Below are positions 51,633 to 59,335 of a stretch of DNA of 64,000 nucleotides, piece by piece. How positions within the stretch are numbered: position 1 is the stretch's first letter; every line of letters starts with the position of its first letter. The position numbers and the translations under genes were made by a program. Source of the stretch: Marivivens donghaensis (GTDB lineage Bacteria > Pseudomonadota > Alphaproteobacteria > Rhodobacterales > Rhodobacteraceae); contig NZ_JALNPR010000002.1 in NCBI RefSeq assembly GCF_023541015.1, positions 434,001 to 498,000 of the forward strand. Reading direction: 5' to 3'. The notes below the pieces were generated by a model, which saw only the letters and a list, made by a program, of their open reading frames with translations, had not been told where the DNA came from and did no database searches.

Positions 51633-52202
51633 ATGTTTTATCGTGACGAGCGATTGGCGCTCTTCATCGATGGATCAAACCTATACGCGGCCGCAAAATC
51701 GCTCGGGTTTGACATCGACTACAAGCTACTGCGGAGCGAATTCATGCGCCGTGGTAAGCTTCTTCGTGCGTTTTACTACACTGCTCTCCTTGAAAACGAC
51801 GAGTATTCACCGATCCGTCCGCTGGTTGATTGGCTGAACTACAATGGCTTCACCATGGTGACCAAGCCCGCCAAAGAATACACTGACAGCATGGGACGCC
51901 GTAAGGTTAAAGGGAACATGGACATCGAACTCACTGTCGATGCTATGGAACTGGCCCCTCACGTCGATCACATCGTCCTCTTCTCGGGCGATGGCGATTT
52001 CCGTCCGTTGGTTGAGGCCATCCAGCGCAAGGGCGTGCGGGTCTCTGTTGTATCGACGATTCGTAGCCAGCCGCCGATGATCTCGGACGAACTGCGCCGC
52101 CAGGCCGACAACTTTATCGAACTCGATGAGTTGAGAGACGTGATTGGTCGCCCTCCGCGTGAACCGCGCGATGACCAACCCGCATCGGCAGACGTTGAAT
52201 AA
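51633..52202 (+). CDS. NYN-domain (LabA/DUF88-like) protein
   Basis: A 189-residue protein. The start MFYRDERLALFIDGSNLYAA at 51633 has AAGGA 6 nt upstream. It is a PIN-like NYN domain with acidic residues expected in the metal site: Asp13 (FIDGSN), Asp in KGNMDIELTVDAM and HIVLFSGDGDFRPLVEAIQR. NYN proteins are ribonucleases; the LabA-like bacterial group is widespread in alphaproteobacteria with no fixed role. A C-terminal proline/acidic tail follows. It ends at a strong terminator. Confidence 0.82.
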   Translation: MFYRDERLALFIDGSNLYAAAKSLGFDIDYKLLRSEFMRRGKLLRAFYYTALLENDEYSPIRPLVDWLNYNGFTMVTKPAKEYTDSMGRRKVKGNMDIELTVDAMELAPHVDHIVLFSGDGDFRPLVEAIQRKGVRVSVVSTIRSQPPMISDELRRQADNFIELDELRDVIGRPPREPRDDQPASADVE

Positions 52203-52206
52203 AATT

Positions 52207-52235
52207 GGGCGGGGATTTCCCCGCCCTTTCTTTTT
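52207..52235 (+). terminator. Terminator after the NYN gene
   Basis: GGGCGGGG-ATTT-CCCCGCCC followed by TTTCTTTTT: a perfect 8-bp GC stem with a T-run, 4 nt after the stop. Confidence 0.95.
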
Positions 52236-52295
52236 CATCATTCACTTATGCCGCGCCGCTGGACAGGGCCCCACCGTGCGACTACCTCTCTGACT

Positions 52296-53246
52296 ATGAC
52301 CAAATCGCCTTTGACACTGTATCTCGCTGCACCCCGCGGATTTTGCGCTGGTGTAGATCGCGCCATTAAGATCGTGGAAATGGCGATCGAAAAATGGGGG
52401 GCGCCTGTCTATGTGCGCCACGAGATCGTCCATAATAAATTCGTGGTCGACAGCCTACGCGATCAAGGCGCGGTCTTTGTCGAAGAACTAGACGATTGCC
52501 CGACAGATAGACCCGTAATTTTTTCGGCCCACGGCGTCCCCAAATCCGTGCCCGCCGACGCGGAACGTCGAAACATGGTCTATGTCGATGCCACCTGCCC
52601 TCTGGTGTCCAAGGTTCACATTGAGGCCGCCCGCCATGCGGATGATGGCCTGCAGATGATTATGATCGGCCATGCAGGCCACCCCGAAACTATCGGCACC
52701 ATGGGACAATTGCCCGAGGGCGAAGTCCTCTTGGTCGAAACCGTGGATGATGTCGCAACGGTTGAGGTGCGCGATCCAGCCAAACTGGCCTACGTGACGC
52801 AAACCACGCTGTCCGTTGACGACACCAAAGACATCGTCGCCGCGCTGCATTCCCGTTTTCCAGCGATCGTCGGCCCCCACAAAGAAGACATTTGCTACGC
52901 AACAACCAACCGCCAAGAAGCGGTCAAAGCCATCGCCCCGAAATGCGATGCTCTCCTTGTTGTTGGGGCACCGAATTCATCGAACTCGAAACGATTGGTC
53001 GAAGTCGCAGCAAAGAATGGGTGTTCTTATGCCCAACTCGTCCAACGCGCGTCTGACATTGATTGGCGTGCGCTCGACGGCATTCGCACCATCGGCATCA
53101 CCGCTGGCGCCTCTGCGCCCGAAGTATTGATCAACGAAGTCGTCGATGCCTTTAGCGACCATTACGACGTGACGGTCGAACAGGTTATCACCGCAGAAGA
53201 AAACATCGAGTTCAAGGTTCCACGTATCCTAAGGGTCCCAGCATGA
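52296..53246 (+). CDS. ispH: 4-hydroxy-3-methylbut-2-enyl diphosphate reductase
   Basis: A 316-residue IspH, the last enzyme of the MEP isoprenoid pathway, giving IPP and DMAPP. The [4Fe-4S] cysteines are Cys17 ([11 protein letters not shown]), the Cys in [12 protein letters not shown] and the Cys in [10 protein letters not shown]; the proton-relay Glu lies in [13 protein letters not shown]'s downstream region. Start [20 protein letters not shown] at 52296 is chosen by family length; its ribosome binding site is weak and an upstream ATG at 52248 cannot be excluded. Confidence 0.95.
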   Translation: MTKSPLTLYLAAPRGFCAGVDRAIKIVEMAIEKWGAPVYVRHEIVHNKFVVDSLRDQGAVFVEELDDCPTDRPVIFSAHGVPKSVPADAERRNMVYVDATCPLVSKVHIEAARHADDGLQMIMIGHAGHPETIGTMGQLPEGEVLLVETVDDVATVEVRDPAKLAYVTQTTLSVDDTKDIVAALHSRFPAIVGPHKEDICYATTNRQEAVKAIAPKCDALLVVGAPNSSNSKRLVEVAAKNGCSYAQLVQRASDIDWRALDGIRTIGITAGASAPEVLINEVVDAFSDHYDVTVEQVITAEENIEFKVPRILRVPA

Positions 53247-53671
53247 ACCGCATCCCATTCGCGCCTCTTGCTCTCGGCCTCGCGGGCCTGATCCCCTTTA
53301 TCTTTGGCGCGCTAACGTCGCTCGGTTGGCTGCCATCGGGTTGGGGCATGGGTGGACCGATGTTCACTCTGGCCTACGGGTCGGTCATCCTCTCGTTCAT
53401 GTCTGGTGTGCTGTGGGGCTTTGCTACAAAGACCACAGGCGCACGCGCCGCTGCGGGCTTTGCCCTCTCGGTGCTCCCCGCACTTTGGGCATTCTTCATG
53501 CGCGGTGACACGCTGTTTTCTGCGGCAACCTATCAAATAACGGGCTTTATCGGGCTTCTACTGCTTGATTTTCAGTTCTCGAAATGGGACCTGACCCCGA
53601 CGTGGTGGATGCGCCTTCGCTTGCTCCTCTCCACCATCGTCATTGTCTGCCTTGCGAGCCTCCTAATCTAA
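53243..53671 (+). CDS. DUF3429-family membrane protein
   Basis: A 142-residue protein with five hydrophobic spans, for example [20 protein letters not shown] and [20 protein letters not shown]; the SGVLWG motif and C-terminal arrangement match DUF3429. It overlaps the ispH stop by 4 nt and its stop overlaps the rnhA start, so the three genes are translationally coupled. Function unknown. Confidence 0.82.
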   Translation: MNRIPFAPLALGLAGLIPFIFGALTSLGWLPSGWGMGGPMFTLAYGSVILSFMSGVLWGFATKTTGARAAAGFALSVLPALWAFFMRGDTLFSAATYQITGFIGLLLLDFQFSKWDLTPTWWMRLRLLLSTIVIVCLASLLI

Positions 53672-54123
53672 TGCCTGATCTCTTTGCCTACACAGACGGA
53701 GCTTGCTCTGGAAATCCCGGTCCTGGCGGATGGGGCGCTCTCCTTCAGGCGAAATCGGATGGGGCCGTCATCAAAGAGCGCGAACTCTTTGGCGGTGAAG
53801 CCGACACAACCAACAATCGGATGGAGCTCTTGGCCGCCATCAACGCGCTCGAAGCCCTTGAGCGTCCGTCATCCCTAACTGTCGTGACCGATAGTGCTTA
53901 CGTGAAAGGCGGGATCACGGAATGGATGTGGGGTTGGAAGAAAAAGGGGTGGCGAACCTCCACCAATAAACCTGTTAAAAACGAAGACCTATGGAAGCGT
54001 TTAGACGAAGCCGCCCGCCGCCACAAAGTCACATGGGAATGGGTCAAAGGCCACGCAGGCCACCCAGAAAATGAACGCGCTGACGAACTCGCTCGTCGCG
54101 GCATGGCACCATTTAAATCCTGA
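53671..54123 (+). CDS. rnhA: Ribonuclease HI
   Basis: A 150-residue RNase H1, which degrades RNA in RNA-DNA hybrids. The catalytic residues are visible: Asp9 ([20 protein letters not shown]), the Glu in [11 protein letters not shown], the Asp in [12 protein letters not shown], and the Asp in [11 protein letters not shown]. The basic handle [12 protein letters not shown] is present. Start ATG overlaps the stop of the preceding gene (TAATG). Confidence 0.97.
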   Translation: MPDLFAYTDGACSGNPGPGGWGALLQAKSDGAVIKERELFGGEADTTNNRMELLAAINALEALERPSSLTVVTDSAYVKGGITEWMWGWKKKGWRTSTNKPVKNEDLWKRLDEAARRHKVTWEWVKGHAGHPENERADELARRGMAPFKS

Positions 54124-54133
54124 ACTCTGCCTT

Positions 54134-54203
54134 TGTGCCTCAAATATCCCGGGGGTGAATGGCCGTAGGCCAGAGGGGGCAGCGCCCCATCTTACCGTTT
54201 TTT
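54134..54203 (+). repeat. Rhodobacterales-type intergenic element / rnhA terminator
   Basis: After rnhA comes CAAATATCCCGGGGGTGAAT, then GGCCGTAGGCC and GGGGGC-AGC-GCCCC followed after 8 nt by a T6 run. AAATATCCC plus GC-rich hairpins is a frequent spacer motif after genes in this order, from memory. It probably works as a terminator. No second copy is seen in this window. Confidence 0.4.
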
Positions 54204-54227
54204 CACCCCGACATGCCGCCCAACTGT

Positions 54228-54256
54228 TTGACTCTAACAGCTGATCAGGGTGATGT
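54228..54256 (+). promoter_or_regulatory. Candidate promoter of the TauE-TIGR02186 pair
   Basis: TTGACT (54228-54233), 17-nt spacer, TGATGT (54251-54256), 27 nt before the ATG at 54284. The -35 is good, the -10 weak. The palindrome CTGATCAG sits in the spacer. Confidence 0.35.
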
Positions 54257-54283
54257 GAGGCATAGCGCAACGCTGGACGAGCC

Positions 54284-55192
54284 ATGCAGATCTACCTGCC
54301 AATTGCCGAAATTTCGGTGAACATTTATCTCCTCTTGGGGATCGGGGGCCTTGTCGGGGTCCTCTCGGGTATGTTCGGTGTTGGGGGTGGCTTTCTTATT
54401 ACCCCGCTCTTGTTCTTTGTCGGCATTCCGCCGGCTGTTGCGGTAGCGACATCTGCCAACCAAATCGTAGCCTCTTCTGTGTCCGCGCTTATGGCGCATA
54501 TCAAACGCAAAGGTGTCGATTGGTGGATGGGCACGGTCCTCTTGATCGGCGGCCTCATCGGATCCGCAATTGGCGTCCAAGTCTTCAACCTGTTGAAAGA
54601 ACTTGGTCAGGTCGATCTGCTCGTGAACCTTTGCTACGTCGTCTTTCTTGGTGTCGTGGGCGGCTTGATGATGGTTGAGAGCCTACGTGCGCTCCGCCGC
54701 AGCAAGAACGCACAACCCGCAAAACGCAAACGCCACAACTGGGTTCACAACCTACCATTCAAGGTCAAATTCCGCGTCTCTGGCCTGTATATCTCGGTCA
54801 TTCCACCGCTGTTGGTGGGCATGTCGGTTGGCGTTCTGGCCGCGATCATGGGCGTTGGTGGGGGTTTCATCATGGTGCCTGCCATGATTTACGTGCTGGG
54901 CATGCCAACCAAAGTGGTGATCGGCACCTCGCTCTTTCAGATCATTTTCGTCGCTGCTTTCACGACAATGATGCACGCGATTACCAACCAGACCGTCGAT
55001 ATTGTCCTCGCGCTGCTACTCTTGATCGGCGGTGTAATTGGCGCTCAATTCGGCACCCGTATCGGGATGAAACTGAAAGCCGAACAGCTTCGTATTCTGT
55101 TGGCAGGTCTGGTGTTGCTGGTATGCCTGAAGCTCGCGTTCGACCTGCTCATTGAACCCTCCGAACTGTTCTCAATCGGTGACGCGCTATGA
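54284..55192 (+). CDS. TauE/SafE-family permease
   Basis: A 302-residue membrane protein with eight or so spans. Each half holds the family glycine motif: LSGMFGVGGGFLITPLLFFV near residue 28 and LAAIMGVGGGFIMVPAMIYV near residue 185. A basic central loop (RRSKNAQPAKRKRHN) separates the halves. It overlaps the following TIGR02186 gene by 4 nt, a conserved pair in alphaproteobacteria, suggesting a transporter with an exported partner. Probable anion exporter; substrate unknown. Confidence 0.85.
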   Translation: MQIYLPIAEISVNIYLLLGIGGLVGVLSGMFGVGGGFLITPLLFFVGIPPAVAVATSANQIVASSVSALMAHIKRKGVDWWMGTVLLIGGLIGSAIGVQVFNLLKELGQVDLLVNLCYVVFLGVVGGLMMVESLRALRRSKNAQPAKRKRHNWVHNLPFKVKFRVSGLYISVIPPLLVGMSVGVLAAIMGVGGGFIMVPAMIYVLGMPTKVVIGTSLFQIIFVAAFTTMMHAITNQTVDIVLALLLLIGGVIGAQFGTRIGMKLKAEQLRILLAGLVLLVCLKLAFDLLIEPSELFSIGDAL

Positions 55193-55944
55193 TCCGGCTG
55201 GTCACTTTCCTTCTCATGCTTTTGCCATCACTTGCCTTGGCTCAAGAAAAGCTAGTGCTGGGACTGAGCCAAGACGAGGTTTCGATCACCGCGACGTTTA
55301 CAGGGTCCGAACTGTTGATCTTTGGCGCAATCAGCCGCGAAACACCGCCGCCGCAGAATTCTGATTTAGGTGTCATTATCGCCGTTGCCGGCCCGAACGT
55401 CCCTGTCACGATCCGACGCAAGGAACGGGTCGCGGGCATTTGGATCAATACCGATTCCGCAAACATCGACATTGCGCCGTCCTTCTATGCTGTCGCGACC
55501 TCTGGCCCGTTGAACGAAGTTCTGCGCCCGCTCGAAGACCTTCAGCACGCGATTACGTGGGACCGCGTGGTGCGCTCCGCAGGGCAAGACGCCTTTTCCA
55601 CAACCGAATTTTCCGAAGCCTTTGCACGCATCAAAGAAAGTAGCAACTTGTTCCAGATGCTCGAAGGTGCTGTCGCGCTTGAGGATGATACGCTGTTCCA
55701 TACGGCCATTACGTTGCCATCGAACTTGACCGAAGGCCCCTATCGCACTCGAATTTTCCTGACGCGTGGCGGGCAAGTGATCGATACGCTGGACACCAAT
55801 ATTCCAGTGTTCAAGGTGGGGATGGAGCGTTGGCTGTATAACCTGAGCCGCGAACAATCCGCGCTTTATGGTCTACTCGCACTGCTGATCGCGATTATCG
55901 CGGGTTGGACCGCATCTGCTGCATTCAACGCGATGCGCCGTTAA
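55189..55944 (+). CDS. TIGR02186-family membrane-anchored protein
   Basis: A 251-residue protein with a signal peptide (MIRLVTFLLMLLPSLALAQE), a large periplasmic beta-rich domain (GLSQDEVSITATFTGSELLI ... VTIRRKERVAGIWINTDSAN) and one C-terminal membrane span (YGLLALLIAIIAGWTASAAF). It fits TIGR02186, which is usually encoded beside a TauE-like permease as here. Likely an accessory subunit of that transporter. Its stop overlaps the stop of the converging helicase gene. Confidence 0.8.
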   Translation: MIRLVTFLLMLLPSLALAQEKLVLGLSQDEVSITATFTGSELLIFGAISRETPPPQNSDLGVIIAVAGPNVPVTIRRKERVAGIWINTDSANIDIAPSFYAVATSGPLNEVLRPLEDLQHAITWDRVVRSAGQDAFSTTEFSEAFARIKESSNLFQMLEGAVALEDDTLFHTAITLPSNLTEGPYRTRIFLTRGGQVIDTLDTNIPVFKVGMERWLYNLSREQSALYGLLALLIAIIAGWTASAAFNAMRR

Positions 55945-57473
55945 TCATCGTCGCTCTGCACGGTGAGTTTCAGTTCGGCGGCAGGCATATGCAGGTCATC
56001 CACGCCCAACGGTCCCGACGGACGCGCGAGGCGATTTCGAACAACCCAGCGCAATTCCCGTTCCGCCCGTGTGATCGCTACATAGGCCAATCGTTTCCAA
56101 AGCGGCTGCCCCGACTCTGACCGTCCCATTTTGGCGGCAATCTCGATGTCTGGCGCAAAGACTTGAACCGTGTCCCACTGGCTGCCTTGCGCCTTGTGGA
56201 TCGTGACCGCAGCGCCGTGCAAAAATGCAGCGCCCATGCGAGCGGCGTATGGGATAAACGGTTCTTCTTCGCCTTCTTTTTCGATCTTAACGATGCTGGC
56301 GGCTGATAGCTGAGGTTCTTCCGCGCCCATCACCCATAGTTTCGAGAACCCAGGTTTGGACCCTGGCCCACGGTAGATCACCTGCGCACCTTTGATCAGC
56401 CCTCGTGCCTCAAGGTCGAGCCGTTTTTTGCGGTGCTTCATCGGCAATTCGATGCCGTCACAGATCAGCGGTTCACCGGGGATCAATGCATCCTCAGGCG
56501 CGCCATAGGCGCCGCGAAACGCGTGGATCAATCGGATGCGCGTGGCATTCCGCCAAACAAGGACTGGTGACCGCGCCATCAGATCGGACTCAACTCGCTG
56601 AGCCAAAACGACCCTCGGGTCTTTTTCCGCTGCTTCTGCGACAAGCCGTTCGAATTTGTAAAAATCGACCGACGGGTCGGCGAGCGCGTGGGCCAGATCG
56701 AGGATCGGGTTACCCGCCTCTTGGCGGTGGATACGGTTCAGGATCAGTCGATCCTTTTCGGGCAGTTTTTCAAAGACCATTCCGCCCGTCCCTTGGACAG
56801 GTGGCAACTGCGCAGGATCGCCAAACAGCACGAGCGTCGGGAAAATCTCCTTGAGATCATCGAGCGCCCTTTGATCCAGCATCGAGCTTTCATCAATGAA
56901 CCCGATATCAAGCGGGTCCTCACGACGTTTCCAACCCGTGATAAAGTCAGAACCACGCAGCCCAGCAGCGGCAAGTGCCGCAGGGACCGAAGTGTTTATC
57001 TGATAAGACGCCCAAGCGCGATCTAGCGCCACATCCGTGAGCCCCTCAATATCGGGCCGTGTGCCTTCACCCGCGAGCCATTCGGCAATCCGCTCGTATT
57101 CCGGATCATAGACGGGCGTGTAGAGGATGCGGTGGATCGTCGTTGCGGGCACACCGCGATTTCGCAAAACCGCTGCAGCTTTGTTGGTCGGAGCTAGGAC
57201 CGCGAGGGTTCGACGATCTTTCTTCCGTTTACCTTCCCAGTCACCAGAGACTATTGAAACGCCCGCCTCTTTCAGCGCCTTGGTCAACTCTGCCAAAAGC
57301 AAGGTCTTGCCTGACCCTGCCTTCCCGATAACGGCCATGACGGCGCTGCTGTCCCCCATCGGTGGGGTCAGCAACGCGTCCGTCAGATTCACGCCGTTTG
57401 CAGCGAGCAAATCAGCGATACTATCCCAAGCCTGCGCCTGATCTTCGGAAAATTGGAGTGCCGGAGTTGTCAT
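55941..57473 (-). CDS. RecD-like ATP-dependent DNA helicase
   Basis: A 510-residue superfamily 1 helicase. Walker A is AVIGKAGSGKTLLLAEL near residue 48, Walker B is GFIDESSMLDQRAL, then the motif III region LVLFGDPAQLPPVQGTGGMV, and the C-terminal motifs VTIHKAQGSQWDTVQVF (V) and AYVAITRAERELRWV (VI). It lacks the RecB/RecC partners and the N-terminal extension of full RecD2, so it is a stand-alone RecD-like enzyme common in Rhodobacterales. It probably unwinds DNA 5'-3' in repair or recombination. Confidence 0.85.
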   Translation of the reverse strand: MTTPALQFSEDQAQAWDSIADLLAANGVNLTDALLTPPMGDSSAVMAVIGKAGSGKTLLLAELTKALKEAGVSIVSGDWEGKRKKDRRTLAVLAPTNKAAAVLRNRGVPATTIHRILYTPVYDPEYERIAEWLAGEGTRPDIEGLTDVALDRAWASYQINTSVPAALAAAGLRGSDFITGWKRREDPLDIGFIDESSMLDQRALDDLKEIFPTLVLFGDPAQLPPVQGTGGMVFEKLPEKDRLILNRIHRQEAGNPILDLAHALADPSVDFYKFERLVAEAAEKDPRVVLAQRVESDLMARSPVLVWRNATRIRLIHAFRGAYGAPEDALIPGEPLICDGIELPMKHRKKRLDLEARGLIKGAQVIYRGPGSKPGFSKLWVMGAEEPQLSAASIVKIEKEGEEEPFIPYAARMGAAFLHGAAVTIHKAQGSQWDTVQVFAPDIEIAAKMGRSESGQPLWKRLAYVAITRAERELRWVVRNRLARPSGPLGVDDLHMPAAELKLTVQSDDD

Positions 57474-57514
57474 GGCGGGACCCTATCCTTAACCCAAGAA
57501 AGGGACCAGAGGGG

Positions 57515-58147
57515 TTAGGCCACCAACTGTAATCGCGGTTCAAACCCAAAGCTTTTGAGGAACCATTTTTCGGATAGTTCGGGCGAGATCCCTGCGCGAT
57601 GTGCCACGCTTTCGCGCGCTTTATCATCGTAGCCCCAAAGACCCACAGCAATCATATCGCGGCCTTTCCCCGTTTGCCCCAGTATTTCGGGCGACGAACC
57701 AATCATCCGATAAATGCGCACCATCCGCGCATCAAAGACCCCGACGAAATGTCGAACGTCGAAGGCCCGCATAAGCTCACCCCCAGCCAACATAAGGGCC
57801 GCAGCCACACGACTTTCAGCATTTGGGTTCAAACAAAACCGAGTACATTCCCAGATAAAGGGACTTTGCAATTCGACCCCATCCATCAGGTCGACAAAGT
57901 GATCATTCACCATCGTCTGGCCAGTCGTCGGCAAGAATCGCATTGAGCCGCCGTGGCTCCCTTCGTGGTTTTCCCAGATAACGTAAAGCGGGTTGAGGTC
58001 GTCATACGCGTCCCTTTCCCATCCACGGTCATCGACGGTAACGTCCCAGCCGAGCCGTTCATGAAATTGAGCGGCTCGATCGCGGAACATGCTGTCCGCT
58101 AATTTCGGGTAATTGCAGAGTTGATCGCCGTATAGGTACCGCAGCAT
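57515..58147 (-). CDS. LuxI-family acyl-homoserine-lactone synthase
   Basis: A 210-residue LuxI homolog that makes AHL signals from S-adenosylmethionine and acyl-ACP. Invariant residues are in place: Arg24, Phe28 and Trp34 (FRDRAAQFHERLGW), Glu44/Asp46/Asp49 region (GWERDAYDD), Arg70 (GSMRFLPTT), Glu100 and Arg103 (WECTRF). The acyl chain cannot be told from sequence. It lies 57 nt downstream of luxR on the same strand; no clear lux box or promoter is seen in that gap, so it may be transcribed with luxR. Confidence 0.93.
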   Translation of the reverse strand: MLRYLYGDQLCNYPKLADSMFRDRAAQFHERLGWDVTVDDRGWERDAYDDLNPLYVIWENHEGSHGGSMRFLPTTGQTMVNDHFVDLMDGVELQSPFIWECTRFCLNPNAESRVAAALMLAGGELMRAFDVRHFVGVFDARMVRIYRMIGSSPEILGQTGKGRDMIAVGLWGYDDKARESVAHRAGISPELSEKWFLKSFGFEPRLQLVA

Positions 58148-58204
58148 GACACATCCCTTTTCTGATCCAAGGAACAGTCTGCCGTAAAATGGTTAAACTT
58201 CGGC

Positions 58205-58975
58205 CTATGCACCGTTCGGTGCCTTGCCAGGCCAATCACCTGAGGTTCCAAGAGCGGCGCCGCCAATCACAATCAACCCTTCGGTTATTGCCTTCGCAAC
58301 GGCGTGAGTTGTGTTGGTCGCACCCAATTTGAACCGCGCACTTTCGATGTAAACCCGCAGCGTATGCTCTGAGATTGACAACATCTCTGCCACTTGGCCA
58401 CGACCATAGCCCATCGCCAAATAGGTCAGGGCATCCGTTTCGCGGCGCGACAGGGACTTCACGATTTCGGGCTTACGCCCCTTCGCAATCTTCAGGGCAC
58501 TTTTGTTGAAATAATGCGCAAGAAGGATCAGATCGCGCTGGTGGCTCTCGGTAAAGACCTCCCACTCTTCGTCCGAGCAGGTGTGTGAAACCGTGAAAAG
58601 CGCATATTGCCCGTTCGGTCCACGGATGGGGATAGACATGCCTTGATTGCCCACACCTGCCGCAATCGCTTCTTTCTGAAAGGCCCGCGCTTGTTTAGAG
58701 GACCAGTCGAGCCGTTTCCAATTCACGGGGTGAAACCGCTGATAACAACCGATGACGACGGGATCGACGCGTAGGTAGTCATTGTCTACGTAAGTCTGAA
58801 CCCAATCGGTCGGATAGGTTCCGCATCCAAACTGCTCACCATCGCTGCTGATCCAATGGTAAACCGCGTGGTCGATACGGAATTGATCACGCAGTGTCAG
58901 GATGATCGATTGTAGATCATCCAGTGTGTCCGCCTGATCCAGTTGCCCAATCAGGCTTTGTATGTTTTGCCCCAT
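58205..58975 (-). CDS. LuxR-family quorum-sensing regulator
   Basis: A 256-residue LuxR homolog. The N-terminal autoinducer domain has the AHL-contact residues Trp58, Tyr62, Asp71 and Pro72 (DWVQTYVDNDYLRVDPV) and Trp86 (NWKRLDW), with Gly112 near GNQGMSIPIRGP. The C-terminal helix-turn-helix reads LSRRETDALTYLAMGYGRGQ ... SEHTLRVYIESARFKLGATN. The ligand pocket suggests a real AHL receptor rather than a solo. Its start overlaps the upstream 72-aa ORF by 59 nt. Confidence 0.92.
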   Translation of the reverse strand: MGQNIQSLIGQLDQADTLDDLQSIILTLRDQFRIDHAVYHWISSDGEQFGCGTYPTDWVQTYVDNDYLRVDPVVIGCYQRFHPVNWKRLDWSSKQARAFQKEAIAAGVGNQGMSIPIRGPNGQYALFTVSHTCSDEEWEVFTESHQRDLILLAHYFNKSALKIAKGRKPEIVKSLSRRETDALTYLAMGYGRGQVAEMLSISEHTLRVYIESARFKLGATNTTHAVAKAITEGLIVIGGAALGTSGDWPGKAPNGA

Positions 58976-59135
58976 GCCCCATCAGCACTGTCTGTGCCGT
59001 CCCGATTTTCGACGCCAATTCGCGTCGCGCCACATCTGACGTGCGATCCAGTTCAGTGACGAGGGCCGGCATCCCATTGAGATCTGCAAAGGCCCGTAGA
59101 TCGTCAAGAACGTCGAGTATCCACGTTTTTCCCAT
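58917..59135 (-). CDS. Small protein overlapping luxR
   Basis: A 72-residue ORF, MGKTWILDVLDDLRAFADLN ..., with GAGGAG upstream of its ATG. Its last 59 nt overlap luxR in another frame. From memory, similar small proteins (start WILDVL.DL..FA..NGL) precede luxR in other Rhodobacterales, so I take it as real. The N terminus looks like an amphipathic helix; no known domain is recognised. It may be a translational coupler for luxR or an accessory factor in the quorum system. Confidence 0.6.
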   Translation of the reverse strand: MGKTWILDVLDDLRAFADLNGMPALVTELDRTSDVARRELASKIGTAQTVLMGHGAKHTKPDWATGSGGHTG

Positions 59136-59155
59136 GACCAGACTCCTCTGCGATG

Positions 59156-59172
59156 GTTAATGGAACATTAAC
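59156..59172 (-). promoter_or_regulatory. Inverted repeat upstream of the luxR unit
   Basis: GTTAATG-GAA-CATTAAC, a perfect 7-3-7 inverted repeat, lies 21 nt upstream of the small ORF. A second palindrome CGAATTATTCG is at 59200-59210, and a hairpin CCTCCC/GGGAGG at 59220-59239. They may be operators or leader hairpins. They do not match the CTG-N10-CAG lux box form. Confidence 0.4.
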
Positions 59173-59274
59173 AACCAAGCCTAGCACACAACTTCTGAAC
59201 GAATTATTCGCACATTCGCCCTCCCCACAAATAGGGAGGCACCTAATTCGCAACTATTTGTTCTGAATGTGACT

Positions 59275-59306
59275 AAAATAAAGAGGCGACCCAATCGGAT
59301 CGCCTC
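59275..59306 (-). terminator. ccr terminator
   Basis: Minus strand GAGGCGATCC-GATT-GGGTCGCCTC followed by TTTATTTT, 30 nt after the ccr stop. Confidence 0.85.
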
Positions 59307-59335
59307 TCGGTTGATTGTGCTGGGCCGAATCAGAG

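Noticed and set aside
57490-57517. TAACCC/GGGTTA stem between the helicase gene and luxI
   Set aside because: The loop is 16 nt, the stem only 6 bp, it overlaps the luxI stop and lacks a T-run, so it is not a convincing terminator.
58160-58179. CTG-N10-CAG sequence before luxI, resembling the ends of a lux box
   Set aside because: Inner positions do not match the consensus and the site is centred about 22 nt from the luxI start codon, too close for a LuxR-activated promoter plus leader.
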